A stretch of 64,000 bases of DNA from Corynespora cassiicola (GCA_022059125.1 JAEUWY010000002.1:62001-126000), one strand, 5' to 3'; shown: positions 22,604 through 34,392, counted from the first letter of the stretch. Made by a program: numbers and translations. The notes: generated by a model not told the origin, from the sequence alone.

Positions 22604-23154
22604 ACGAAAAAAGGTAGACAAGTAGCCATGAGAAGCGGGACAAGGTCCTTGCCCACTGATTAACACTTACCTTTTGTTCTATATCAAGTTTTTACCATGC
22701 TCTATCGAATTCTAATAAGACCTCTTTATATTCTAACGGTTTTATCTCGTGTTTGCTTACAAACTAGAACACTAGAAAAATAGCATTTTAATATAATTTT
22801 CCTTTAAAAGGAAAACCAGTTGAGGATGCTTCGCATTAACTTAGAAGCGAGAAATATGAAAAAGCGCATAACGATAGTCCGCAATTCCCTAATTACTATA
22901 GTGTCTTCCAACAACAATTTGAGGCCGGAAATAAAAATCCAAGGTAAGATATTTTGTTTGACCGTAAGGGCCTGTTTTAGTACAGCAGTCTATTCTTGGA
23001 AGCTGTTTAGAAAATTCTACTTATGTTAGACGGCAGAAATCTAGGATATCCCTAGTAGCTCTTTAATGTCACTATATAATACTTTAATAACTCATAGTCA
23101 CTAGACAAACCAATTGATTCCTCCCTTTATCTCTCTCCCTCCCTCTATAAGACT
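22604..23154. other. Intergenic, between two 3' ends
   Basis: A/T-leaning DNA between the convergent MFS and P450 genes. I see no ORF or repeat worth naming; poly-A/T tracts fit transcript ends. Confidence 0.5.
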
Positions 23155-24943
23155 TTACGTACTGGAATCTTCATATCGTTCAAATGTGACTTTACAAAGT
23201 TTATCCCGAGGCCGTGTAGTAAAAGGACCATCATCAAACTCCATCGATGCATTCATGTCCGATGCTGGCCGCGTTCGATGCTTTGAATACACTGCGTACA
23301 AAAGGGCTCTCATCTCGGCTTGGGCCAGACTATATTAGTTAGCATAATTTTTCAGACAAAAAACGCAAACAGCAAATTTCAAACTTACTACTTTCCAAGG
23401 CATGTGCGAGCACCGAAGCCAAAAGCCATACTCAAGCGTTGCCGATCCAAGGTACCGTTCGAGTCAGACCAACGCTCTGGAATAAATGCATCAGAATTGG
23501 GGAAAACAACTGGATCGCGATGCAAAGTGTAGGACTGGCAGGCTACAATTGTATCACCGGGAATGAAATAGCCATCAACAATTCTGCCTTCTTTTGGCAC
23601 ATATCGTGGCAATGACATCGTTCCTGGGGCATATAGCCTCAGTGCCTCTTGAATGACCATGTTCAGATATGGTAGGGTGTCAAGTCGATCGTTGATGCTG
23701 ACTGTGCGTAACTCTGTATGCAGCCTGTCCATTTTGTCCCAGTTGCGTGGCTGCGAAAGCTCCCACATCAAAAAGCAAAGAGTATCACCTGTAGTTTCAA
23801 TACCTGCAGCAAGCTGAGCAAAACATTCAGAGATGACATAATTTGCATCCAAGTCCTGGATACTATTGAGACGCGCAGCGATTGTGAATGGAGCGAGATC
23901 CTCTCGTTGTAGCGTAGTGTAGACGTAATCTCCGAGGAGTTTACCGGCGAACATGTCCTTTCCGGATCGAAATTTGATCATATGCCAAAGTTTCGATAGT
24001 ACTGGGGCATGGTATTCGAGTGCCTTCTCTATGCACATAGTCAGTCAAACTCAAAGATTAGGCCAACACAGTTCTTAAGGGAAAAGCCAACCGCTGATTG
24101 GATCATTATATGATAGAAAATGAACAAAACGTTTGTGTTCAGGCTGATCAAGCGATCTTGTACCGTGTGGGTGAAATAGCATAGCTGTGACACAATCCAA
24201 AGCGTAGGCATGAAGAAGAAGCTAGATCAATTTAGCGCAGCGCAGTTGAGAAGGGTAATTGTAACATATGAAATTCAATCACACGTACGTATAGATCTAC
24301 CGACGACAAATGTGTACATTGCTGAACAAAGGTGTCAGCACGCTCATTGATGGAGAGAATTACATCCGATGCTAGAATATTGGTGTTGGAATAACGATCG
24401 GCAAGTGGCCTGCGGAATTTACTATGCTGTGTAAAAAGGATTAGTTCGACGACTCCTTTATGAAGCAACCTCAGATAAAATCACCTCTGCAGGATCTAAG
24501 GCGGTGAATAGAGTGCTGTATAATATCAAATTAGCCTCAAATTCCGCACTATTCTCCATACAAGTAAAGTGAACTTACAGGTGGCCACCTTGGTGGAAAA
24601 TGTTGTACAATTCGGTCTTGCGGTAATCTTTACTGCCAGTGATGTATATAGCTTTCGCAGCTGCGGCGCTTGAAAAATGTACTATATTCGAGCCGAGAGC
24701 AACAACGGGTCCGTATTGGGAGTGAAGACGATGAATCCATAACCGCTTGGTTCCAGCAAGCTCGTGGTATTTGAAGAAAACGGAGGAAAGTTTGAGGTAC
24801 CATGGCCCAGGAACTTTGCTGATTGGGCGTCGAAACATTCGATCGACGAACAACCATGCAAACAAAAAACATGCAGCCACGGCAGGCATGTACATTCTGA
24901 CACTCCACGTTTCCGGTAGTAGAAGCATGTTCGAAATAAACAT
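23155..24943 (-). CDS. Cytochrome P450, second cluster oxidase
   Basis: Six exons (24943-24579, 24515-24485, 24426-24289, 24221-24092, 24028-23389, 23329-23155) encode about 492 residues. The second exon is only 31 nt. An N-terminal anchor and PPGP-like VPGPWYLK hinge are followed by the I-helix AAGIETTGDT, the EALRLY ExxR helix, PERW and the haem loop FGFGARTCLGK. All catalytic signatures are intact. It fits the family around fungal benzoate-4-monooxygenase-like P450s, and GliC would be the obvious functional comparison. The promoter lacks an exact TCGGN3CCGA site, unlike the other cluster genes. Confidence 0.85.
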
Positions 24944-26074
24944 CTTATCCGGTTGAAGAAAGAAGAACGATTATTCCGCCGGGTAATTTGGCTGTGGTGA
25001 AATATGATCGAGGTTCGTTTTCGAGATCTCTAGGTTTTATACCTTAATGTTACGTTCAGAATTAGCACGCAAAGATGAAACAATAAAGCGCAAGGAGAAT
25101 TTATCTGCGGAACAATTACTGAAAAGGTTATTGAGCTATTTGAGGGTGGGATTTGGTTTGTTGGATTTGGGAATAATAGTTTCTGGGTATTGTCTGACCA
25201 TACAGCCTTCACCCTGTTCAATTGCCTAGCTCCAATCAACTCACGTCCAATCAGGAAAGCTGATTATGAAGCCGACAAAGCATTGATTGGCGATTTCAAG
25301 CCCGAGCGCTAGATATCTAGACTAAAGGGGGATCTGTGTCAAAGTAGCGGGCTGTGCGTGTGCACTAACTAAATCCGGTATACTTACCGCAAGCCTTTGG
25401 GCCCGCGGGCTGTGAGGATGAAATCGGCCTTGGCGGTGACGTTTTACCATTTACGCCTTGCTAACTGTTCCTAGCGAACAAATCGCAAAGACAGGGTTGT
25501 CAAAAAGATCAGAGTTCAGCGAACCTTTTTCACGGAAATTGGTAATTTGGATACTATATTTGTCAATAGATGAAATTGAAGCTCTTGAAAGTTATCTTTT
25601 ATATACAAAGAAAGTCGTTGAGCCTGCCATCCGTGGCTGGTGCTCTCGTTGGGCGCGAGGCCTGCCTCGCGCCGCCCATGGTTGAGTTGTGTTTTTCGAC
25701 AGAAGACCTGGGCCCTACGGTTTTGAAAATCGTTTTTGTGGGCGCTAAGCCTGTGGCTGGTGCTATGGCTGGTGTCGCGGCTATGCACGGGCCGCCAGTG
25801 TCACCACTCGCCTCTGGCACCTGTCGGGTAATCAGCGTAACATTTATATGTTGTGTTTTTAAGCCGGGTAGTGGCTTATAAGCTTTTGTTTTGTGATACC
25901 CTTGGATTTTGTATACAATACACCTTGCTAGTGATTTTTAAGCTCGAAAAGATTCAAAGAGAGTACCTAACGTATCTTAATGGTTTGATGAACTCTGGCT
26001 AGAAAAGTATGGATATTTGAAATCGGGGGTCGACTTCAGAACGTTAGTATCATTCAAATCATACCAACGGACTC
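24944..26074. other. Intergenic between P450 and regulator
   Basis: This 1.1 kb holds the P450 promoter and the 3' flank of the regulator gene. It contains a short GC-rich island (25630-25830) with an inverted repeat and direct repeats unlike its surroundings. No credible gene; the ORFs in the island look like chance frames. Confidence 0.5.
25633..25830. repeat. GC-rich island with inverted and direct repeats
   Basis: GGCGCGAGGC (25652-25661) is followed after two bases by its exact reverse complement GCCTCGCGCC (25664-25673), a strong hairpin. GTGGCTGGTGCT occurs at 25633 and again at 25753, and a partial copy follows. This may be a fragment of a small transposable element. Composition contrasts with the A/T-rich flanks. 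Confidence 0.45.
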
Positions 26075-27916
26075 TTAGTGAGAAAACAAACCTTTGTCTC
26101 TCCATGCCGGCCATAAAAGTCCAGGTTCGGCATCACGGATGGCCCATATCTGCTGTAAACTTGTTGTGCATTCCTCAGAGTTTTGGATGTTGTAGTGATT
26201 CCCGATCCGATTTAAGATAACACACCGAGAGGTCAAATCGACAGCCTCGCAACCAGCCACTATAAGAGGGAAGAAAATACCGTTGCAAGGTGGAGACCCG
26301 ATTGATATAAGCTCAACATGGTTCACAAGTTCCTGAACACATTGACGTACTAATGTGGCTGTGAAAGGCATTTTCTTAAGGCGAGAATAAAATAGCAAGA
26401 GTGTAGCGCTATGCATAGCTGCATTCAAATGTGTTAATGGCTCACAGTCAGCTCTTGTGGTGACTTGGGAAGCGCGGAATACATCTACCGCGCTCAAAAT
26501 GTCTTCTTCAAGTTGTGATATATTTTGTTCGACATTTGAAATGGTCGCTCCGGCATACGACCTTCGGAAAGTGGTGTATTGTATCAATCTTCCTAGGCGT
26601 AAGAGTGGATTGATGAGATGTGTTGAGAAAGGGAATACAGGGTGATTTATCCAACCGTCAAGATGTGAGCAATCGAGGTTAATAATTTCCTGCTGGCGTA
26701 ACTCAATCCTCCGGTGAATATTCTCGTCAATAAAGGTATCCACGCTTCGCAAGGAGCACAATGTTGATATATCAGTCCAACGGAGAAGAGATATGACTAT
26801 CTGGAATTCAATGCTTGGAGGGTGATATCCGTTGTCAACAAGGTCGGCCAAGTAAGCTGCTGCACTTCTTGCTACGTCCAGAAAATTCTGTTTATTCTCT
26901 TGGTCGCAAAAGTGAAGGAATAATCCGGCTGTAATAGTTGGCAAGAGTGACTCAGTCTCTGCGCTATTGGAGATTAAGCAAAATATGGCCCTTGAGTAGA
27001 ATGTTTCGTCTCGCAAAGCCAGCCCTCCGCCATACGTTCGCAAAGTGTATTGCATGGCAGAGAAGCAAAGAATTGCCGCGCGCAAACAGCCACTGGACAC
27101 AGCCATACGTGGAATCAATGAGCCAAAGGGATTTTGAAATGCCGGAAAGCGACTTGTGTCTTTCGAGTCGAAGCAGGTAAATGTTTCTTGGGAAAATTCG
27201 AGGAAGAAATTCCATAGGAAACGCTGCGGGAGAGACTTGGTAATATGGGCAGACGAGCATGCCAAGCGTTCTGGGGCTCCTACAGAGGGCAGTACAGCAT
27301 ATCTAATCAGATAATTGCGGTTAAAAGGATTGCACTCCGGGCCAGAGGCTGAAAAGGATGGTCGGTGTTGATCATGTATGGGATCATTTGAGTCGGGCAG
27401 AAGGGTTCCCAATACAGAAACGTGGCCTTCTAAGCTATGCTTATCGGCTACGGAGACTTCGCCGTTGTTATTTCCCGAGGCTCTTTTGAAAGATTCGACA
27501 TAATATTGACTGGTGTCGGAGTGTGAACATTGTCTCGGGGAGACATATGGGGATTCTGAGGGATTATTAGTTGCCAAGGCAATGACACTACATCGAGATG
27601 GCAAGCAACCCTCACCCAATTGGGGTTGCGCACACAAACGACGCCTGCGCGTCGATCCTTGACCAGAATAACTCCTGAATACACTTATTTCGCATGTATC
27701 GTTATTCTTGATGCATTGTGAGCATTTCGGCCGTAGTTGATCGCACTGGAAGCAAACGTCAGTACAGCAGTACATCTACATCAACCAGCTTCTGCTCCAC
27801 CCTTTTACACACACCTTTCTTTTCTTCCTTCTGCAGGGAGCACATGCACCCTCTGTGCGTTTCCTCTCGCCTCTTGATGATGACATAAGCGTTTCCTCGC
27901 CTCTTGATGATGACAT
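26075..27916 (-). CDS. Zn2Cys6 transcription factor, probable cluster regulator
   Basis: Two exons (27916-27815 and 27745-26075; 69-bp intron) encode about 590 residues. The zinc cluster Cys25-x2-Cys28-x6-Cys35-x6-Cys42-x2-Cys45-x6-Cys52 is split by the intron, a common position in this family. A fungal-specific trans domain follows, ending in FFPLIVAGCEA and a WAIRD..WPAWRDKG tail as in Fungal_trans_2 proteins. It occupies the place of GliZ/SirZ at the cluster edge and is the natural candidate to bind the TCGGN3CCGA sites. The N-terminus carries a 30-bp in-frame duplication giving two MSSSRGE segments, so either ATG (27916 or 27886) could be the start. Confidence 0.8.
27857..27916 (-). repeat. 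30-bp tandem duplication at the regulator N-terminus
   Basis: Two nearly identical adjacent 30-bp copies, each beginning with an ATG and encoding MSSSRGE. The reading frame is kept. It looks recent and gives two equivalent start codons. Confidence 0.75.
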
Positions 27917-29113
27917 AAGGATGTTGTACGCAGGGCAGCTAAAGGATGCAGTCAGACTGTGAGAAGAACAGACTGGTCGGGCCGATAGCAAGTTGACACG
28001 TGCATTCAATGTGATTAGTAAGTTCTTTCTAAGCGTGGTCCAATAAATTCTGCTGCCGCTGCTGCAGTGGAAAGAAACCTTCGAGGGTGAAGATAACACA
28101 GGCAGAGACAACTTCTAACAAGTACCGCCCATCACTCTTAGAAAAAGAACTCATCTATGCTATCCTGAGCCACTTTGCGCATGTTGCCTTCTCACTCTCT
28201 GGGCTTCGTGCATCATTTTAACTTGGGAGATTGTCAAAACTGTAGGAATGCAAGCGCCCTCAGTGTTTCCCGGCTCAAAGCTCCAGTTTGCTCTTATATC
28301 TATTTTCATATCTCAAAAACTATTTGTCGGCTTCATAATCAACTTCTTTGATTACACATAATTTTCTCGCGCCAGTCATCCGAGCTAGGTGGGAGCTATA
28401 ACTCCTATTATATATTGAGGCACAGTTGAATACGCACGTGCATGTTTCTCAGACGTAAGACGGGTTTTAGATCTTGCATCCTACCGAAATTGCGCGTAAC
28501 CTAGCCAGAAGCGCACATTTGAGCAGTTTATTTATTATTTTATATTCAAGCCCATGATTTACTCCTCCGTCGATAATACCTGCCTATGCTGATCAAAAGC
28601 TCCATTGTAAAGCAAGTGGAAGCAATACAACAATGTAAGAGTAGAGGACAGGTGTTCGCCAGTAGTCACTTGCAGCAATGCTCGGCCGAGCCGGGAAGCG
28701 ACCGCGAGATTGCAGGGCATCGCGCAACGCCACTCCTTGCTGAGGCCACTAATTGACCCTGCATTCATCCAAGTACGACGACTCGAGATCAAAACGAAAA
28801 GGGCGCTACCGATCAGGCAACACATTTCAGTTAACCAAGCCACACGGCTCATGTGTAGATTTGCTCCGTATAGTCCCCCTTCGGGCCGGGCATTCCATTC
28901 CGTTTGAATGATCGAGCTAGCCAACTTGTTGGATTGCTTTGAGACCTCCGGCAGTATCTGTTTGTATGTGACATAGTTTTTCACATTGTAAATTAACAGG
29001 ACCTGATAAAAATCCTTCTCGTTCCTTTTTCGAATTCCTTATCTTTTGTGTATTTAAAACGGGAGCCCTTACTGTGGAATCTTGGGCTTTCTTGATACAT
29101 CATATTTACAAAT
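27917..29113. other. Intergenic, right border of the cluster
   Basis: Regulator promoter plus the promoter of the esterase gene. A 141-codon frame on the minus strand (28559-28984) opens with GTG and shows no recognisable domain; I do not call it. A TATA-like TATTTAAAA lies at 29051-29059, about 55 bp before the esterase ATG. Confidence 0.45.
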
Positions 29114-30700
29114 ATGAATCAGCTTACAGCATTGATTGCACTCCTTTTCATTATCTACGTCTTCTGCCCTTATGGAGCTAATGCGCAAACAGTCGAGAGA
29201 CCAGAATGCTCAAACTTTTCGAAACCATTGCTCACAGGCTCCAACATCCTTTCTATCACGTCCCAAGAGATGCGAAATGTTTCTGAGACGGCCATGGTCG
29301 GCATAGACCACTTCACCATTACCGGTCTGAATTTCTGCGATGTTAATGTCACCTACATGCACCCTGAAATAGGCGACAAGATCCTTGTTCGTATCTGGCT
29401 TCCACTTGATAACTGGAATGGACGTTTCCGAGCAATAGGTGGCAGTGGCTGGATAGCTGGAATTCCATCGGGGATGTCCCTCGCGGCAGCAACGGCACAA
29501 GGTTACGCGACTGCTACTAGCGATGGTGGCAATCTGGGCATATTTCCTCTCGGAACGCTGAGTGAAGATAATGTCTACTCTAAGCCTGGGGAGATAAACT
29601 ACGGTAAACTTGCCAACTTCGCATCGCGATCTCCACACGAGCTGGCGATAATCGGCAAAACTATAACCGAAAACTATTACGGTACTGCTCCTCACCACTC
29701 ATACTGGGATGGTTGCTCCAACGGTGGCAGGCAAGGCTATGTATTAGCGCAGAAATATCCGACCGATTTTGATGGAATTTTGGCGACCGCGCCTGGATTG
29801 TATTGGCCAAACTTCATGTTAGGACTGGGTTGGGCTCGCCTGCTACAAGAGTCATCAGGCCATTTCCCTTCACCCTGCGAGTTTAAATCATTCCAAGATG
29901 CAAGCATCAAAGCCTGTGACGAGCTGGATGGTGTTTCAGACGGTATCATCAGCGACCTCAGCTCCTGTCAATTTGACCCTTATACTTTGGTTGGTACGAC
30001 TGTCGACTGTGATGGGCGCGATATAACCATCAGCAATGAGACTGCAGCAATTGTTGCCAAGACTCGAGAAGGACCTCGTTCAATGGATGGCAGGCAGCTA
30101 TTCGATGGCTACGATTATGGTATACCATACGACGGAATCACCGGGGAAGAGGCCCCCGAGCTCTTCACCAAAGCATGGATTCGTCACTATCTCAAGAAGG
30201 ACCCAGGGTTTAACTGTTCAACACTGAATGTGCAAGAGTTCTCGGAGTTTTTTGGCCCGTCTTACCTCGAATATGGTGGTATCATCGGTGCCGAGAGTCC
30301 CGATCTTTCGGCGTTCCGCGACCACGGTGGAAAGCTACTCACTTGGCATGGTATGGCGGATGAGCTGCTTATGATCAACAACACCATCAGATATCGGAAG
30401 CAAGTGGAAAGCACCATGGGTGGAAATGCATTAGTGAACGATTTCTATAAGCTTTTCTTTCCACCAGGCGTGGGACACTGTGGAGGTGGTTATGGGCCTG
30501 TACCCAAGGGCGAATTTGATGCGTTAGTTTCTTGGGTAGAAGAGGGAAACCCTCCGGACACTCTATCAGGGACGTATCAAGATATCAATGCGGTCAACGC
30601 TACCAGGAACATTTGTTCTTGGCCATTAGTTGCCAAGTACGATGGCAAGGGAAATCACTCATCCGCAGACAGCTACGCCTGTAAAGAGGCTTTCGACTAG
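29114..30700 (+). CDS. Secreted feruloyl esterase / tannase family (FaeB-like)
   Basis: Intronless, 528 residues, with a clear signal peptide ending near ANAQ (~25). It shows the tannase-family CS-D-HC pattern: Cys201-Ser202 in GCSNGG, Asp416 in WHGMADELL and His455-Cys456 in GVGHCGGG, which form the catalytic triad braced by a disulfide. The lid contains a calcium-binding-like DELDGVSDGIISD segment. Many N-glycosylation sequons are present. Members hydrolyse feruloyl or galloyl esters in plant cell walls. Substrate choice cannot be told from sequence. It lies just outside the metabolite cluster and has no regulator palindrome, so it is probably unrelated to it. Confidence 0.88.
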   Translation: MNQLTALIALLFIIYVFCPYGANAQTVERPECSNFSKPLLTGSNILSITSQEMRNVSETAMVGIDHFTITGLNFCDVNVTYMHPEIGDKILVRIWLPLDNWNGRFRAIGGSGWIAGIPSGMSLAAATAQGYATATSDGGNLGIFPLGTLSEDNVYSKPGEINYGKLANFASRSPHELAIIGKTITENYYGTAPHHSYWDGCSNGGRQGYVLAQKYPTDFDGILATAPGLYWPNFMLGLGWARLLQESSGHFPSPCEFKSFQDASIKACDELDGVSDGIISDLSSCQFDPYTLVGTTVDCDGRDITISNETAAIVAKTREGPRSMDGRQLFDGYDYGIPYDGITGEEAPELFTKAWIRHYLKKDPGFNCSTLNVQEFSEFFGPSYLEYGGIIGAESPDLSAFRDHGGKLLTWHGMADELLMINNTIRYRKQVESTMGGNALVNDFYKLFFPPGVGHCGGGYGPVPKGEFDALVSWVEEGNPPDTLSGTYQDINAVNATRNICSWPLVAKYDGKGNHSSADSYACKEAFD

Positions 30701-31151
30701 CTACACATTCTGTGAAGGCATGGGAAACTTATCCTGATCCTGAAGGGCGGTAAATCTTTCTTATCGGTGATCATTAACATTCTGTGACATTCGGAGATTT
30801 GAACTAGAGGCTCCGGCTTCAACCAAGTATATATATTTTTGCTAGCAAGTAAATGAAAGTCCCAGATTTGGGTTACAGGATATTCGAAATTGTTTTCTGC
30901 ATATGGTCTTAATCTGGTATCGGCCCCAGGCTTTACTCCAAAAGCTAGCCTCATTTCAGGCAATATGACACAGCGCTATGACCCAAGGTATGTTCAACAA
31001 CCTTTCTCTCAATACATATCACATGGCACGGCATAATCAGACACGGAGGGAGCAAAAGTATCCACGGATCAAGTCAAATGGGAATCATATTTTACACGCT
31101 TTTCTGAACATGCTAATGGAAGACGATAACGGAAGGGCAGGATTTGCAAGA
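30701..31151. other. Intergenic between convergent genes
   Basis: Contains the 3' flanks of the esterase and disulfide isomerase genes. Nothing else seen. Confidence 0.5.
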
Positions 31152-32763
31152 TCAGAGCTCATTGTGCTCAGGGGTCTCAGCGTCCTCTAGGATCTCCTCG
31201 ACTTGAATCTGAATGGGCTCCTGCTCGGCAGGCTTCTCCTGCTTGACTTCTTCCTGTTCGCTCGTAGCGATGAGTGACTCGGGCAGTTTCTCCTTCTTTC
31301 CCTCACCCATTCTAATGGCATCAATAAAAGATTCAACCTCAGTCGAAGTAAATGCGGTGCCCGTGTATTTCTTGAACCAGTTGCGCTTACCATTGGTGGC
31401 GATCAAGTGGACTTGCTCGTCGCTACCAAGGCTGAGCTCAGTAACTATGGACGCTGCGAGAGGGTTGGAAGCTGAGACGCCAATAAAGGGAAAGAGATGG
31501 CCACCGCTCGCGTCATGCTTCTTGTGAATGGAGGCAAGAGAGGTGATGACGGAAGTGCTAGACTCAGACTCGGAATCAGGAAGGAGGGCAAGAATGCACG
31601 TTTTGCTCTTGTCGTTGAGACATGCCTTCTGGAGATCGGCGGACTCGGCGAGTATCGGAATAGTTGGAGGCTCAGCCTCAGGAATGACCACTGGTTCGGG
31701 GGTGCCCTCGTCTTTAACGCTCGGGTCTGGTGACTCGGATGGCTTGACAGGCTCCTGGACCGTCTCACTCTGAGCGGAGGCAGCAGCAGATGAAGCCTCG
31801 GCGGACTTGTGTGATGAAGAAGCCTTGGAAAATTTGGACTCCTTCTTGTCATCCTTCTTGTCGGTCTTCTTCTTCGACTTCTTGGCCTTGGGTGGAGGGC
31901 AGTCGGGGTTGGGAGGGGAGACTTGAGACAAGAAAGCGACCAACGCGTCCTTCTTCATCTCACCATCGTACTTGATGACATCATCCGAATCAGGCTTGAG
32001 GAGAACAAGAGTAGGGAACTTGTCGATGCCGTACTTCTCCACAGCGTCAGCTTCCTTGTTCCTGATCTGGGCCACAGATACAAGGCCCAGGAAGTCGACA
32101 GCTAGAGTCCTCAGGGTTGCGCTAACCAGGCCCTTGTCGCTGAACAGGATGGCCTTGGCTGTTTCCTTGTTTTGATCCAGCCATTCGTCCAGGTTCTTGT
32201 CCGTGACACGTTTGACGTTGTTGGGGATCTTGTCCTTGACTGCTTCCACAATGGCCTTGGCATTGCGCTGGCCCTGATAGTCCTCAATAGTCGGCTTGCC
32301 AGGCTTCTTTCCGGGTCGCACAATCTTGAGTGTGGGGAAGCCCTGGACGCCCATCTGGCCGCAAAAGGGCTTGTTCATTTCATCGTCGCAGTTGACGGCC
32401 GCGACTTTGGCGATGCCCTCGAGAGACTTTGCGGCCGTCTCGTAGGCAGGCTTGAGGTTTTTGCAATGACCGCACCATGGCGCGTAGAATCTTGGGAGCG
32501 TCAGGCCGGGGAATACAGGGGGAGGGTGCGCTTGGGGAGTGCTTACTCGACAATCTAGAAGGTCCTTGTTAGCCGTGGCGTGACATTGCAGGGTCAATGG
32601 GCATAGCTACCGAAGTGTAGTTGGACTTTGCAATGACGCGGTCATAGTCGATGCCAGAGAGCTGGATGACCTTGGAGCTCTTGGGGTAGAGGCTTTCGGC
32701 GTTGGCGTGGGTGTTGAGCATGAGGGCAGCCGCGGCGGCGGCGAGAGCGGTGGAGCGGACCAT
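31152..32763 (-). CDS. ER protein disulfide isomerase, MPD1/PDI-like, with 8-nt microexon
   Basis: About 499 residues. Signal peptide at 1-22, then a thioredoxin domain with active site WCGHC, a second thioredoxin-like fold without CxxC, a Lys/Ser-rich low-complexity linker, and the C-terminal tetrapeptide HNEL, a KDEL-type ER retrieval signal. Exons are 32763-32611, 32547-32554 (only 8 nt, ATTGTCGA) and 32490-31152, with two 56-bp introns. The microexon restores the strictly conserved strand just before the WCGHC motif, so the join is well supported. It forms and isomerises disulfides in secretory proteins. Divergent from VTA1, with about 310 bp between starts. Confidence 0.88.
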
Positions 32764-33074
32764 CGCGGGCAGTGGGAGGGTCGCGTAGGGAGTGCAGGGC
32801 GGGACCGAGGCAGGCTGGCGGTGTTGTTATATAGACGAGGGCGGCGCATAAAGCCAGGTTGGCCTTTCGAGCTGGAGCTGTCCGGTTTGGTATATGGCCA
32901 GGTGTAGCTTTTAGCGCATGGCGGGGAAGCCACAGGGATGGCGCGGGTCTGCGCGCGCAGGGGCCCGCCGCCCGCCGCAAGGCCCCAATGCCGTCACATC
33001 GCACATATCCCACCACCGCTCTCACCTCACCACCTCCTCCTCCTCCGCCTCCACACCATCCTCCCACCTTAGCC
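32764..33074. promoter_or_regulatory. Divergent promoter PDI / VTA1
   Basis: A GC-rich spacer between divergent housekeeping genes, with a CT/CCTCCT pyrimidine tract shortly before the VTA1 ATG, typical of constitutive fungal promoters. No TATA box seen. Confidence 0.4.
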
Positions 33075-34392
33075 ATGGCCAGCGCCGTGCCCGAAAAGCT
33101 CAAGCCCGCACAGATCGGCGCCTTTGCCAACCGCGCCAATCAGCTCGAGCGCCACAAGCCCATCATCACGTACTGGCGTAGGTCCTTGCGCGCGTCCATT
33201 GGCTCCCCAGAACTCCACTGACCAGCCCACAGTGAGGTTTTACATTGTCCAGAAGATCATATCCTCTGGTCTCCACTCGGCCGACGCAGAATGCAACCAG
33301 TACACGACGGAGCTGATGGAGAGTCTGGAGAAGACCAAAGCTGAGCACCCGCACGAAGATGCCCTGCTGGACGAAGTCGCTGCCTATGCCTACTGCGAGC
33401 AGTTTGCCTTGCAGACGTTTGCCAAGGGCGACCGGGAAATGTCAGAGAACCGTTCCACCAAGATGACGGCCGACACCCTGCTAGCCGCCTCAACCTTCCT
33501 TGAGATGCTGGCCATCTGGAAGAAGGACCCGGAGCCCGACATCAAGTCCAAGCAGACTTACGCCAAGTTTCATGCCGTGCGCATCCTGAAGGCGCTGCGC
33601 TCCGGCGAGGATCCAAACCTCACCAACCCCGTCCACGAGCCCGAGCAGCCCGCGTCTCCTGCTCTTGAGGCCGGCGACCCAGAGGTACAGGCTATCACGG
33701 AGAACACACCGCTGTCTCAGCAAAATAATCCCTTCCAGTCCTATGTCGAATCCGCGCCCGATACAAATCCCCAGCCGTCGCCGACGTTTTCAGCGCCTAA
33801 AATGTCCCCACCAAACCTGCCGTCTGCGCCCACCGGATACTCTCAGTCTTTACACCGAGACGTGTCGCCCATCTCACAACCCACCAGGTCGCGTGAAGGA
33901 TCAGTGGCGTCTATAGGGGGTGGCTATTTCCCTCGGGTCGACGTCCCCACGTTCACGGCAGAGAATGCGCCGCCCAGTCTTCCGACTGCCCAATCGACTG
34001 AAGACGAGCCCATGACGAGCCCATTCGAAGCTTCGTCGCTACCTTCTGGCCCCCAACTTCCTCAGGCTCCGCAAGTGCCTGACCCACAGAGCTTCTATAC
34101 AAATGCTGCACCACCTCCCCAGCAGCAGCAGCCGCCACTTCCTACTCAGTTTCAACCTCCGCCACAGCCTAGCTTTACCCCGAGCCCAGCGCCGCCCCAG
34201 CAATACCAGTATCCAGCCCAGCCGCCGCCGCCGCCGCCTCAACAGTACCAGGGGACTTTCAAAACCGACGAAGATGCCGTCTTGGACGCGCAAAAGCACG
34301 CCAAATGGGCCATTTCTGCCTTGAATTTTGAAGATGTAAACACGGCAGTGAAGGAACTTCGTATAGCTTTGAGGGCTTTGGGCGCAAATTAG
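33075..34392 (+). CDS. VTA1: Vta1, ESCRT/MVB regulator of Vps4
   Basis: Two exons (33075-33177, 33233-34392) give about 420 residues. The N-terminal ~170 residues form the helical MIT-like Vta1 domain (RANQLERHKPIITYW, then FYIVQKIISSGL). A long Pro/Gln-rich disordered linker follows. The C-terminal Vta1/Callose-synthase domain ends in the short helix pair KHAKWAISALNFEDVNTAV with conserved LRIALRAL. Vta1 dimers stimulate the Vps4 ATPase in endosomal sorting. Conserved single-copy gene. Confidence 0.92.

Noticed and set aside
28559..28984. 141-codon minus-strand frame right of the regulator
   Set aside because: It opens with GTG, shows no domain or motif, and no splice partner could be found. 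Most likely a chance frame.
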